From the NCBI GenBank assembly GCA_016934335.1, contig JAFGTC010000131.1, positions 1 to 33,713 of the forward strand: a stretch of 33,713 bases of DNA, read 5' to 3'. Position 1 is the first letter of the stretch, and every line of letters starts with the position of its first letter. The position numbers and the translations under genes were made by a program. This document shows positions 24,059-32,980 of the stretch, piece by piece. The stretch comes from Candidatus Omnitrophota bacterium (lineage in GTDB: Bacteria; Hinthialibacterota; Hinthialibacteria; Hinthialibacterales; Hinthialibacteraceae). The notes under the pieces were generated by a model, which saw only the letters and a program-made list of their open reading frames with translations, did no database searches and had not been told where the DNA came from.

Positions 24059-26688
24059 GTCGTCGTCGCCTCCTTATTCTCAGAGTTGGATGGCCTCGCG
24101 CTGGCGGCGTAGTCGGCGGCGCGCAGCAGGGATTCGAGATACGCCAACCCCCATCGACCGTACTTGCGCTGCAGGCGGGCAAAGCGTCTTGTCGCTTCGA
24201 TGGCGGCTTGATTTGTTTTTGTATCTTCATATTTTCGATCGACCGCCTTTTCAGCGGGAAAATGGGGGCGAGCGTAGCCGTGGTGCGCGGCGATTAAATG
24301 CAGCGCCAGTTCTTTCATGTCGTCACTGAGTTTTTTGTATTCAGCATGGCATTTGTTTTTATCATTCAGTACATCCTGCAGCGAACCGAACTCGTGCCGG
24401 TAGTCGGGGCAAATATTCAAAGGAATACATGGCTTGTCTGATTTAACGGACTTGCCTGACTTAGCATACCACTCGGAAGAATTAGAATTGCCGATGCTTC
24501 GCTGCCAGAAATCGCGCTTTTTACCTAGGTCGTGATATCTAGCGGCGAATATCAACGCTTGTTTAAGATCTGAAGGAAGACCAAGTTTATCAGCGATTTT
24601 CTCTGTTTGTATCATTACATCATTGGTGTGATCATCCCATAGAATGGGCTGGATGGCCGTTTTGGAAATTTCGTCGTCCGCGGAGAGGGGGCGAACATAC
24701 CAATGCCAAAAGCGTTCACCGTCAGTTTCATTTTCATCCTCACCGGGTTTCGTATCGATGATTCGAACAAGCCGCATTTGGGGCGGAGAATCTACATTTC
24801 GAGAACCTTTCCTATCACGAATGCGATGATTTTTTGGAGGATCATCGTCTGTATACCATTCATCCGCTACGTCATATTGAATTTCTTTCTTGGATACAAC
24901 TTCTCCATCGAGAGTGCCGCTTTCGCTCAATCCGCAGGCAGTAGGGGGGAGTACAATAGTTGCCCATTCGATATCTTTACTATTTCCTGATGTTAATTTG
25001 AAAAGTGATGAGACTTCTATTTGACCTTGGCTATCAATCTTCCATACCGGAGCGTCTGAATGAACCTTGGCTAACTTTCCTAATTCTTTAAATATACGAT
25101 CACTGCGATCGCGCAGAAGCTCGTGCGGTTTGAGTGGATAATCCTCCAGCAAATCTACCAAATCATCAGGAGTATACAATTTACGTAATTCTTTCTCGTT
25201 AAGAATGTCGACTTCTTCCCGCCAGGCGACGTAGGTTTCAGGAGGCTCCCAATCTCGTATGCCGTGTAGATACGGCTCCACCGGCGGGCGGCCGGGCATT
25301 TTCTCGCGTATCGTCGTCAACGCCCAGGCGTCGAAAAGGATTTCGTTTGCAGGAAGGATCGTCGGCGCAGGGGTAAAAGCGCTCTCTTTTTCGCACTTAT
25401 CGAGGCGAGTCATCAGCGCGTGAGGGCTGACATCGCCTTGAAGAGATTGGAGTAATTCGAGCGTCTTCTTACGAGCGGTCTTAAGTTTATCTTTCTCGTT
25501 AAATTTCTCGGGATAAACTACATCTACAAAGGCTTCCCCATGACCAAAGCGATTCACGCGTCCAAAGCGTTGAGCCATGCTGTCAAATGGCGTAAGGTCG
25601 CAGATCATGTGATCGGCGGAAAGATCGATGCCGACTTCACCCGCTGAAGTACAGAGCATAAACACAGTCGGCGCCGGCTCTCCGCCTTTCAGAAACCGCT
25701 TAAAAACTGGCGTCTCGACCAAGTCATCGCGCTCCCTGCCGCGGATGACGCCGGATAGTTCAACTATTTTGAAATTCTTTTCAAGTTTTTCGCGTATTTT
25801 TTTCAAATCCTCGATTTTTCGTATGTAAATCAATACTGCAGAATTCGAATCTTTATGCTCCAAAGCCAGTTCGACAATGTTATTGGACAATTGTTTCTCG
25901 TCTTTGATTTTATGCAGACGCAGCGTCTTTTTTGCTTTCAAGCGCCGCCAGACGTGATGAACCGGTTTCGTCGGCTGATCAGGCATTCGATCGGGGGGAT
26001 TTTGCTCCTCCTCTGTCAAGTTGAAGGATTTGGAAGATTCGCCATAGCCGTTTACTTGATCGTTCCGCGCTGTGGCCGTGAGAGACATCACCCGCAGTTT
26101 CAGTTTAGACATAAAGGCGTCTTTTGATTGTTCGTGTTTGCGCTGCTCTTCTTCGATTCTATCAATCAGTTCCTGAAACGCCGGCTCCAGATGCGCTTCA
26201 TCATGCACGAGCAACACGTCCTGTCCCAGAAATCCGGCGTGCAGCGGCTTGGTTTTGAATCCGCATCCATAGCCGCTGAAGAGAAGACGGCTGCCGATCA
26301 TATCCACCGTGCCGCAGATTACGGCCGTCCTCGAGGGATCCGCAGACCAATCGCGATTATCAGCAAATTGACCGCGAAGCGTACTGATGGCCAGGTCGAT
26401 ATTTTGGGAGTTCGTTTTGAGTTTGATCGCCTCTTCCGTCGTCTGATCCACGACGGTTCGCCGGTTGACGACGTAAACAAGGCGGCGAGGAACATTCGCC
26501 TTTTCGATCAAAGCAAGCAACCATATTGCAATCACGCTTGTTTTTCCCAATCCCGTCGGGATGCTGCATGAGGAAGGAATATTACCGGTTTGAAAGCGTT
26601 CAAAGAGCGCTTCTTGCCAAGGAAACGGTTCATGCCCGGTCAATTTCTTGAATTCATGGGGAAAGGATATTTTATAGGGTAAGTTCAT
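24055..26688 (-). CDS. cas3: CRISPR helicase-nuclease Cas3, type I-U/I-G form with C-terminal HD domain
   Basis: An 877-residue Cas3 (GSU0051-like). The superfamily 2 helicase comes first: motif I PTGLGKTS (44-51), motif II DEAH (163-166), motif III SLTATAR (202-208), then motif VI FDSMAQRFGRVNRFG. The HD nuclease is at the C-terminus, with the HD pair at 719-720 (RYHDLGKKRDFW), His residues in AAHHGYARPHF (about 803-813) and RAADYAA (about 858). This order is the reverse of the common N-terminal HD Cas3 and is the form typical of type I-U/I-G. All catalytic residues appear intact, so target unwinding and degradation are expected. A good AAGGAGG lies 11-12 nt before the ATG. An inverted repeat lies in the 59-nt gap to the WYL gene. 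Confidence 0.92.
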   Translation of the reverse strand: MNLPYKISFPHEFKKLTGHEPFPWQEALFERFQTGNIPSSCSIPTGLGKTSVIAIWLLALIEKANVPRRLVYVVNRRTVVDQTTEEAIKLKTNSQNIDLAISTLRGQFADNRDWSADPSRTAVICGTVDMIGSRLLFSGYGCGFKTKPLHAGFLGQDVLLVHDEAHLEPAFQELIDRIEEEQRKHEQSKDAFMSKLKLRVMSLTATARNDQVNGYGESSKSFNLTEEEQNPPDRMPDQPTKPVHHVWRRLKAKKTLRLHKIKDEKQLSNNIVELALEHKDSNSAVLIYIRKIEDLKKIREKLEKNFKIVELSGVIRGRERDDLVETPVFKRFLKGGEPAPTVFMLCTSAGEVGIDLSADHMICDLTPFDSMAQRFGRVNRFGHGEAFVDVVYPEKFNEKDKLKTARKKTLELLQSLQGDVSPHALMTRLDKCEKESAFTPAPTILPANEILFDAWALTTIREKMPGRPPVEPYLHGIRDWEPPETYVAWREEVDILNEKELRKLYTPDDLVDLLEDYPLKPHELLRDRSDRIFKELGKLAKVHSDAPVWKIDSQGQIEVSSLFKLTSGNSKDIEWATIVLPPTACGLSESGTLDGEVVSKKEIQYDVADEWYTDDDPPKNHRIRDRKGSRNVDSPPQMRLVRIIDTKPGEDENETDGERFWHWYVRPLSADDEISKTAIQPILWDDHTNDVMIQTEKIADKLGLPSDLKQALIFAARYHDLGKKRDFWQRSIGNSNSSEWYAKSGKSVKSDKPCIPLNICPDYRHEFGSLQDVLNDKNKCHAEYKKLSDDMKELALHLIAAHHGYARPHFPAEKAVDRKYEDTKTNQAAIEATRRFARLQRKYGRWGLAYLESLLRAADYAASARPSNSENKEATTT

Positions 26689-26712
26689 TTTAAAAAGTTC
26701 CCTCCTTGTTGT

Positions 26713-26731
26713 TAGGAAATCTTAGTTCCTA
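26713..26731. promoter_or_regulatory. Inverted repeat between the WYL gene and cas3
   Basis: TAGGAA (26713-26718) and TTCCTA (26726-26731) flank 7 nt, just upstream of the cas3 ribosome binding site. It could be an operator for the WYL regulator or a small hairpin in the leader. The same half-sites occur in the palindrome at 2426-2442, with a shorter centre. Confidence 0.35.
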
Positions 26732-26747
26732 CCCCTGCCAAAACCTG

Positions 26748-27692
26748 TCACTCGTTCTTGTACAGGCGCAAAGTATGTGACAAAAGCTGACGCACTTTTT
26801 CTCGCAGGGATTCCGGTTCCAGAATTTCGACTTGCGGCCCCATGCTCAGCGCCCAATTGACGATTTCCTGCTCGCCGCGAATCTCCATCGAGACTTTCAC
26901 TTCCTGCGGGCCGATCCACTCCGTCTCCATCTTACGCGGCGACGTTCGCTCCGAGATCAATCGCGCCGCAATTCCTTCCGCACGGAACCGTACGATTTGT
27001 TTTTTTCCCTGGAATACATTCCAACTGTCTTCGAAAAACCGGCTGAATTGAAATGATGCGTCGCGAGTGAACAATCGATCCAAAATCGTCAACGCTTTTA
27101 TTCTCAGAAAGTGATAGAGCCGAAATTCGTTTTTCGCTTCATCCAATGCAATTAAATACCACTGCCCAATTCGAATCGCCACGCCGTAAGGATGAATAAT
27201 CCGGATGGAAGGAGCGGTTTCATCCAGAGCCTGGTAGGACATCTCGCACACGCGGCATTCGTTGCAGGCGCGCTCGAGTTCTTCATGCGAAAAAGCCAGC
27301 CGATCGCTGATTTGCGGCTCTGAATACTGAAACACATTGTCTTCCCCCCGGTTTTCCGTGATCAAGAATTCCAATTTTGTTATTAGTTGGCGGCAATCGT
27401 TTTGAAAATCGGGGAATTGAGAAAGAGGGCAAGAATCGATCAATTGTTGGATTAGATGAAGATCGCTTGCATTCGGCTGAATGAATGGAAGGAAGTCGGG
27501 ATTTTCCGCCCGGTAGCCGCGCTCGCCGTCGATTTGTACGCCCAAATCAGCTAAGGATTGGATGTCACGATAGACGGTCCGAACGGAGACTTCCAGGCGC
27601 TCCGCCAGAGTCGGCGCGGTCAGATATGCTTCTCCCGACCTCAAAAATTCGAACAATCTTTTAAGCCGTACTAATCTAGGTATGCTGTTCAT
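26748..27692 (-). CDS. WYL-domain transcriptional regulator of the CRISPR operon
   Basis: A 314-residue cytoplasmic protein. Residues 5-60 form a DeoR/HTH_11-type winged helix (LTAPTLAERLEVSVRTVYRD, then a QIDGERGYRAE wing). The WYL domain follows from about residue 145 and contains GVAIRIGQWYLIALDE with the namesake WYL at 178-180. A WCX-like C-terminal region ends the protein. WYL domains bind ligands such as nucleotides or nucleic acids and often control CRISPR and other defence genes. The gene is directly upstream of cas3 on the same strand with a 59-nt gap, so it is probably co-transcribed and may regulate its own operon. The ribosome binding site is weak. Confidence 0.9.
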   Translation of the reverse strand: MNSIPRLVRLKRLFEFLRSGEAYLTAPTLAERLEVSVRTVYRDIQSLADLGVQIDGERGYRAENPDFLPFIQPNASDLHLIQQLIDSCPLSQFPDFQNDCRQLITKLEFLITENRGEDNVFQYSEPQISDRLAFSHEELERACNECRVCEMSYQALDETAPSIRIIHPYGVAIRIGQWYLIALDEAKNEFRLYHFLRIKALTILDRLFTRDASFQFSRFFEDSWNVFQGKKQIVRFRAEGIAARLISERTSPRKMETEWIGPQEVKVSMEIRGEQEIVNWALSMGPQVEILEPESLREKVRQLLSHTLRLYKNE

Positions 27693-28068
27693 TGTCTAAC
27701 TCATTATGCCGGAACTACCTATAATGGATGAAACAAAAAATCAGCAGTAAATCCCCCCTTTAATTTATATTACAAATACAATACATAAAGCACAAATTCC
27801 CCCCCCCTGATTGAACGCTCCGTTTTTTTGAAAAAATCAAACGGCGTCTTCGAATTCCACGCGAATCAAATACTCGAAAGCCGAATGCCGTCGCCTTCGA
27901 TTGTAGAATACTACGATAGAATCGAACCTGTCTACCCTAGTTCCCATTTTTGAATGATTATTCTGGTAAGGAATGAGTTTGAGTTTCAGCGTGTGAAAGT
28001 AACTTTTCTTTTGCGCATGATCTCATCATTCTCCTTTCCGATTCATGCCGCAGACCATTTGAAAGCGT
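27693..28068. other. Intergenic region upstream of the CRISPR operon
   Basis: Both flanking genes are on the minus strand: the WYL gene begins at 27692 and the glycoside hydrolase ends at 28069. The CRISPR-operon promoter should lie here, near the AT-rich stretch 27720-27800, but I cannot name boxes with confidence. There are no CRISPR repeats and no clear terminator for the hydrolase gene. A GGAACTACCTA at 27711-27721 resembles, weakly, the half-sites found before cas3. Confidence 0.4.
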
Positions 28069-31047
28069 TTATTCCGTATTGATTACTATGTTTTTGCTGA
28101 CATGGAGGCGCACCGGGCCCAAGAGGCCGGAGTCTTGCAGCGGGGTTTCTTTCCAGGGCCTTTGCCACATGATGGAATAGGTGATGTTGCTGCTGGTATA
28201 TTTGGGGCCGCTGGAGGAGAGCGCATCGCCCACCATGCGGTTCGACCATTGGTTGGCGATTTCGACGATCAGGCGATTGACGCCGGGTTGGGCGGCGCTT
28301 GTGACGTCGATGCAAAACGGGGGCTTCCAAAGGATGCCGATGCCCTGACCGTTCAAGGAAACGTCCGCGATGTCTCTGACGGCGCCCAGGTCGAGATAGA
28401 GGCGATGATCGGCGGCGAAATAGTCTAGGGGGATTTCGAAATGATTATGATAAGAGGCGATGCCGGAGAAATATTTGACGCCGTCCTCGCTGGACTGGAT
28501 CCAGGATATCAGGTTTGGGAATTGCACAACGGGCGGGGCGCCCCAGCCTTCCGGGAAGCGCACTTCCCACGGGCCGCCGATGAGAATGGGATCGGGAATG
28601 GGGGGGATGGAGATTTTTTGGGGCGAACGGTTTTTCGGGTTAAAGGTGATCTCTCCCGAGCGGCCGGTTTGGATTTCCAATCGACCGTCGTCGAGAATGC
28701 GGGTTTGATCGGACGTGATTTCCGAGGGGAGAGAGGCATAACGGTTTTCGCCGGCTTGTTGACGGAAGACAACGAAGATAGATCCGGCCGGGGGGAGGCG
28801 TAGGGAGAGGGTTGTCCCGCCTTCCGTGGTTTCAAAGAGAGCGATTTTTTGGATTTCACCCGTATCGGGCTTCCACAGTTCGGGGGCTTTGCCGGTTATG
28901 CGGAACGTGCAATGCGCTTCGATCCAATCCATAGTTTTGTTGCTGACGAAGTAGATGTCATCCTGCTGCGTTTTTCGGTGGATGAAATCCAGGTCGCAGG
29001 ATTCGTTTGGGGAAGTGAAGGAAAAATCGGGGCCGATTCCCTTTTCTTGAAGGATGTCGCGCAGGGTGCGCCCCCAGATGAATCGGCCCTGACCGCAGCG
29101 ATTTTCGAAAACGGTTTTGCCGTCGCATTTTTCCCATAGGCGATCCGCCAGGCGGCGGACTTCGGCGTCGCGCTGCCGTGCGTTGTGCAGGCCGTTGGAG
29201 CGTGCGGGCTTGGGGCCGACGATGGTCGCGCCTTTTCGAGCGAGAGCCTCTAGTTTTTGGAGGAGGGAGAGGTTGATGTCGTCGCGTTCGGGGAGAACGT
29301 ATAATTCGTAGGATGTCCCATCGGGAAGTACGAGGCGTTCGTTTTGGACGTCCAATCGCGTCAATGTAGCTTCGGTGTTGATGACGTCATAATCGAAGCC
29401 GAAGCCCAGAGATGGATCGACGTGTTTGGGTTTGACGAAGTTGGGCGCCTGATCGCCGTAATAGTAACAGACGTCGCCGGCGAAGGTTCCCTGCTGGAGG
29501 AGAAAACAGCAGCGCGACAGGTAGTCGATGAAAGGTTTGATCTTCGGCCACCAGACGCGATTGACGTTGATGTGCGTGCCGGCGTGATAGGCCCAGCCGG
29601 GCATGCCGGCGGCGGGAGGGTTGTGAGCGCCGGTGTGAAAGGTGAATCGATTCAGCCCGCCGCACAGGGCGCGATCGGCAAGGGGTTTGAGGACGAAGGG
29701 GCCGTTCTGCCAATGATGCCAGCTGGTGAAGGCTTCACCGTCGACGATGGTTTTGCCGTAGATGTGCGAAGCGCAGGCGATTTCTTTGACGAGCCACAGG
29801 ATGTCGACGCCGTTTTCATCCAAGCGTTGGTGATCGTACCAGAATTCGCCGCGGGGTACGTCGAGCGAACCGAGAGCGCGCAGGGCTTCGAAGGGGCAGT
29901 TGTGCAACGGCTGCCCCGGGCCGCCGGCTTCGGAGCAGAGCAGAAGCCCGTGGTCGTTGCAGATTTGCCGGGCTTTCCGGTAGTGGCCTTCGATGATCAG
30001 ATCGGAGAGGGTCAGTTGGAAATCGAAAAGAAAGCGGTCGTACATTTCTCGATCGGCTGCCGTGAAGCCGAACAGCAGGGGCAGATAGGGGGCGGGATCG
30101 TAGCCGCGTTTTTTGTGGAATTCTTCACGGAGCCGAGGCGTCCATACTAATCCTTTTTCTTTTTCATAACTGGTTACTTCGTAGCTGGGCAGATAGAGAT
30201 ATTTGAGCGCGGTTCGGCTCAAATCGCCTAATTCATTTTGCAGGCGTTCGATCATGGTGTTGAAATGGAGTGCTGTCGCGCCGGGATCGAAATGGTCGAT
30301 GATCAATCCGTCGGATTTGGGGCTGGGCAGCACCAACTTTTCGCCGGTGCAGGCGCAGACCAGGCGAAGAACAATCCAGTCGCCTTCCGGAGCATCCCAC
30401 TGTAAACGGCCGGATGGATCGCAGCGGTCGGTCAAGTCGACGATCGAATTGAAATCGGTAATTTGACTGCCGCTCGCATCGGGAATCGCCAAGACCGCCA
30501 CGGTGGAATGATAGGCGGGCAGGCCGTCAGGGTCTTTGGGTGATTTTTGCGGAACGGGCGGGAAGGGAAGAGTTTGGGAAAAATGCTGCGGGCCTTTGAC
30601 TTTGATCTGCGAAGAGAAGACGCCCTTGGCGGCTGCTTCGGGAGTGATCCAGGGGCCGCCGGCGTTCCAACTGCTGGAGGTGATTAAGCCGATTTCCAGA
30701 TCGAGGCGTGAGGCTTCACGCACGGCGTGCGCAATGGCCTTCAGTGATTCCGGGCCGAAGAAGGCGGGGCCTTCGGGAACTACGCCCAGAGGATCCTTGG
30801 CGCCGATGTCGAAGATTTCCAGGCCGGCCAATCCTTTATCTTTCATTTCTTCGAGGTCGCGGGTTAATTGAGCGGGATCGGAATTGCCGTTCACCCATAC
30901 CCAGTAGGCGTGGGGGCGCGCGATGGCCGGTGGATTGCTGAAGCCGTCTTCCAAAGTCGGATGCGAATCCGCCGCGGCGATGAGGCTGGTTGACAGCGGG
31001 AATGTGAAGATGGCGCTGAGAAAAAGCAGCCAGAATTGATGACGCAT
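28069..31047 (-). CDS. Exported GH106-like alpha-L-rhamnosidase
   Basis: A 992-residue secreted glycoside hydrolase. A signal peptide covers about residues 1-25 (ending SLIAAADS). The catalytic TIM-barrel region opens with RPHAYWVWVNGNSDPAQLTR and EEMKDKGLAGLEIFDIG, which is the entry signature of GH106 and related rhamnosidases. SSSWNAGGPWITPEAAAKG follows. The C-terminus has a galactose-binding-like beta sandwich (LYLDLGAVRDIADVSLNGQG, then VNRLIVEIANQWSNR). GH106 enzymes remove alpha-L-rhamnose from plant and algal polysaccharides such as rhamnogalacturonan and ulvan; the substrate here is inferred from the family only. GGGAGA lies 8 nt before the ATG. It is not in an obvious operon. Confidence 0.85.
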   Translation of the reverse strand: MRHQFWLLFLSAIFTFPLSTSLIAAADSHPTLEDGFSNPPAIARPHAYWVWVNGNSDPAQLTRDLEEMKDKGLAGLEIFDIGAKDPLGVVPEGPAFFGPESLKAIAHAVREASRLDLEIGLITSSSWNAGGPWITPEAAAKGVFSSQIKVKGPQHFSQTLPFPPVPQKSPKDPDGLPAYHSTVAVLAIPDASGSQITDFNSIVDLTDRCDPSGRLQWDAPEGDWIVLRLVCACTGEKLVLPSPKSDGLIIDHFDPGATALHFNTMIERLQNELGDLSRTALKYLYLPSYEVTSYEKEKGLVWTPRLREEFHKKRGYDPAPYLPLLFGFTAADREMYDRFLFDFQLTLSDLIIEGHYRKARQICNDHGLLLCSEAGGPGQPLHNCPFEALRALGSLDVPRGEFWYDHQRLDENGVDILWLVKEIACASHIYGKTIVDGEAFTSWHHWQNGPFVLKPLADRALCGGLNRFTFHTGAHNPPAAGMPGWAYHAGTHINVNRVWWPKIKPFIDYLSRCCFLLQQGTFAGDVCYYYGDQAPNFVKPKHVDPSLGFGFDYDVINTEATLTRLDVQNERLVLPDGTSYELYVLPERDDINLSLLQKLEALARKGATIVGPKPARSNGLHNARQRDAEVRRLADRLWEKCDGKTVFENRCGQGRFIWGRTLRDILQEKGIGPDFSFTSPNESCDLDFIHRKTQQDDIYFVSNKTMDWIEAHCTFRITGKAPELWKPDTGEIQKIALFETTEGGTTLSLRLPPAGSIFVVFRQQAGENRYASLPSEITSDQTRILDDGRLEIQTGRSGEITFNPKNRSPQKISIPPIPDPILIGGPWEVRFPEGWGAPPVVQFPNLISWIQSSEDGVKYFSGIASYHNHFEIPLDYFAADHRLYLDLGAVRDIADVSLNGQGIGILWKPPFCIDVTSAAQPGVNRLIVEIANQWSNRMVGDALSSSGPKYTSSNITYSIMWQRPWKETPLQDSGLLGPVRLHVSKNIVINTE

Positions 31048-31175
31048 TTTTTATTCTCCCATTGAATGAATTGAGCGCATCGTTCAATCTTATCGTAAGA
31101 TTTGCGACAAATCGACATGGGGCGGGAACATTGGCTGCTATTCTATGGAAATATTCAAGGAAAAAAGGGAATATG

Positions 31176-32672
31176 ATGCACATCGCCGTCTTACTTTTTT
31201 TATCGTTGATGGGCGCCTTCGCGCCGGCGGCATTGGCGGAGGCGGACATGGTAGAGTCGGATTGGACGGAGGATTTTCCACTCGCCGAGACGCTGTGGCC
31301 TGTCGATGCTGCGCAGGAGATTCGAGAGGGATACTACAGCCGCGCAGCCTGTCAATTGGAAGAACTGGCGAAGCAGAGCGCCGAGCCGGGATTGAAGGAG
31401 TTGTACGCCTGGGAGGCGGAGCGAATCCGCCGCATCATTGTGGATTACTCGCTGACGGAGGAGGATGTTCGAACTCAGTTGGAAGAGCGATATGAGCATG
31501 CGACGGCGGAGGAATTCGAACGGTGGATGGGTGAGAAGCGCTTTGATTGGCGGAGAATCGACGGGGCGGTGCGTTTTTTTGATTCCACAGTGAGGAACCT
31601 GTTTTTTGAGAATGAATCATTTCGACGGCGATCGACGAAGCCGGCGGACTTCGCGTTTGAACGGGCGAGAGCCCGCACAGCGCTGCAAGTTATGGGCGGC
31701 GGCGTTTCCCTTGATGCATCGGCCGGGGCGCGGCGGCTGCGCATAAGGATGACGATCCGCGTTCCCGTGGGAGAAGTCTATGCGGGGAAGACGATTCGCT
31801 GCTGGATGCCGTATCCGCGCGAGACGGATTATCAGTGCGAGATTCGCCTGCTGGAAGCGGCGCCGCCGCCGATCAGCCTGGCATCCAATGATGCGCCGCA
31901 TCGTTCTCTTTATTTCGAACTGAAGGTTCAGGCGGATGCGCCGGCAATTTTCGAAGCGACTTACGAGTACACGGCGAAGCCGCGCTATGAGAGAATCGAT
32001 CCCTCTCGGGTGGTCGAGCATGTTCCTGAAGAAGCGGCGGCGTTTTTGAGGGAGCAGCCGCCGCATGTGCGCTTTCTTCCCGAATTGGCGGATCTGGCGA
32101 AATCGATTGTCGGGGAGGAGGTGCGCCCGTATTACAAGGCCCGGCGCATCTACGACTGGATCGGCGAGCATACGCATTACCGCTATGCGCGCGAGTATTC
32201 GACGATACCCAATATCAGCCGGTATGTGTATACGAATCGGTACGGCGATTGCGGGCAGTTGGCTCTGCTATTCATTACGTTGTGCCGCCTGCAGGGAATA
32301 CCCGCTCGCTGGGAGTCGGGATGGATGATCTATCCCGAAGAAAAAAATCTGCATGACTGGACGTTGATCTATCTGCATCCCTATGGATGGATTCCTGTAG
32401 ATCCTGATTTCGGCATGTCGGCGGGGAGCGATTGGCAGGGGCTGACGGGGAAAGAGCGCCGCCGGCTGCAGGATTTTTATTTCGGCCGCCTGTCGCCATA
32501 TCGTTTGATCGTCAATCACGATCACGGTCGCCCGCATGAACCGGCCAAACGGTATTGGCGGTCGGATACAGTCGATTTTCAAAGGGGTGAATTGGAGACG
32601 GAGGATGAGAATCTATATTTTGACCGCTTTCAGTATTCGCTGGAGATTTTAAGCGATGAACCGGCGGGATAA
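31176..32672 (+). CDS. Exported transglutaminase-like protein
   Basis: A 498-residue protein. The frame is open from 31062, but the ATG at 31176 (or 31173) follows AAAAAAGGGA and gives a clean signal peptide (MHIAVLLFLSLMGAFAPAAL, cleavage near AEA). Residues about 40-180 are a helical, highly charged region, and 185-270 look like a beta-rich domain. The transglutaminase-like cysteine peptidase core follows: RYGDCGQLALLF with Cys359, NLHDWTLIYL with His393, and PVDPDFG with Asp409, a complete Cys-His-Asp triad. Such proteins are periplasmic or surface peptidases or amidases; the substrate is unknown. It is divergent from the rhamnosidase gene. Confidence 0.85.
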   Translation: MHIAVLLFLSLMGAFAPAALAEADMVESDWTEDFPLAETLWPVDAAQEIREGYYSRAACQLEELAKQSAEPGLKELYAWEAERIRRIIVDYSLTEEDVRTQLEERYEHATAEEFERWMGEKRFDWRRIDGAVRFFDSTVRNLFFENESFRRRSTKPADFAFERARARTALQVMGGGVSLDASAGARRLRIRMTIRVPVGEVYAGKTIRCWMPYPRETDYQCEIRLLEAAPPPISLASNDAPHRSLYFELKVQADAPAIFEATYEYTAKPRYERIDPSRVVEHVPEEAAAFLREQPPHVRFLPELADLAKSIVGEEVRPYYKARRIYDWIGEHTHYRYAREYSTIPNISRYVYTNRYGDCGQLALLFITLCRLQGIPARWESGWMIYPEEKNLHDWTLIYLHPYGWIPVDPDFGMSAGSDWQGLTGKERRRLQDFYFGRLSPYRLIVNHDHGRPHEPAKRYWRSDTVDFQRGELETEDENLYFDRFQYSLEILSDEPAG

Positions 32673-32717
32673 GTTTGTTTTACGGGGGGGGAACTCGACT
32701 TCTTTTCATAGTTAAAA

Positions 32718-32744
32718 CCCCTTCGCCTCGATGAGACGAAGGGG
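32718..32744 (-). terminator. Hairpin after the transglutaminase gene, terminator-shaped on the minus strand
   Basis: CCCCTTCG and CGAAGGGG form an 8-bp stem, continued by three more pairs (CTC/GAG) after one mismatch. On the plus strand A-rich sequence follows, so U-tract termination is expected only for minus-strand transcripts. It may still protect the 3' end of the upstream plus-strand mRNA. Confidence 0.45.
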
Positions 32745-32911
32745 AAAACAAAAGAATACTAAACTACCAATAGGAGATTAAAGATAGTTTCAGATGTTTG
32801 GCAAATTTTACTTACTAATACGTATATCTGGAATTTTGTCAATGAATCTTTGAGAAAATGGTGACAATAAAAGTATGGAATTTTGTTGATGTCACTTTTT
32901 GTAAAATTCTC

Positions 32912-32940
32912 TTGACAATTAATTCTTGGATCAGTAAGAA
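32912..32940 (+). promoter_or_regulatory. Candidate promoter for the last gene
   Basis: A perfect TTGACA (32912-32917) is followed after 17 nt by TAAGAA (32935-32940), a poor -10 box. The position, about 40 nt before the gene start, fits. Confidence 0.35.
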
Positions 32941-32980
32941 TTGGGATGTGGAGGAAAATCGAAAAGGGAGGATGGGAATA

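Larger units (their letters stand above)
32673..32980. other. Intergenic region with a hairpin and a promoter
   Basis: This 308-nt gap is AT-rich in its centre. It holds the hairpin at 32718-32744 and a promoter-like sequence at 32912-32940. I see no gene; the minus-strand frame 32759-33049 overlaps the next gene's signal peptide and has no convincing start. Confidence 0.5.

Noticed and set aside
29344..30150. 268-codon plus-strand frame
   Set aside because: It is antisense to the GH106-like gene, whose frame has clear domain motifs; the plus-strand frame has none.
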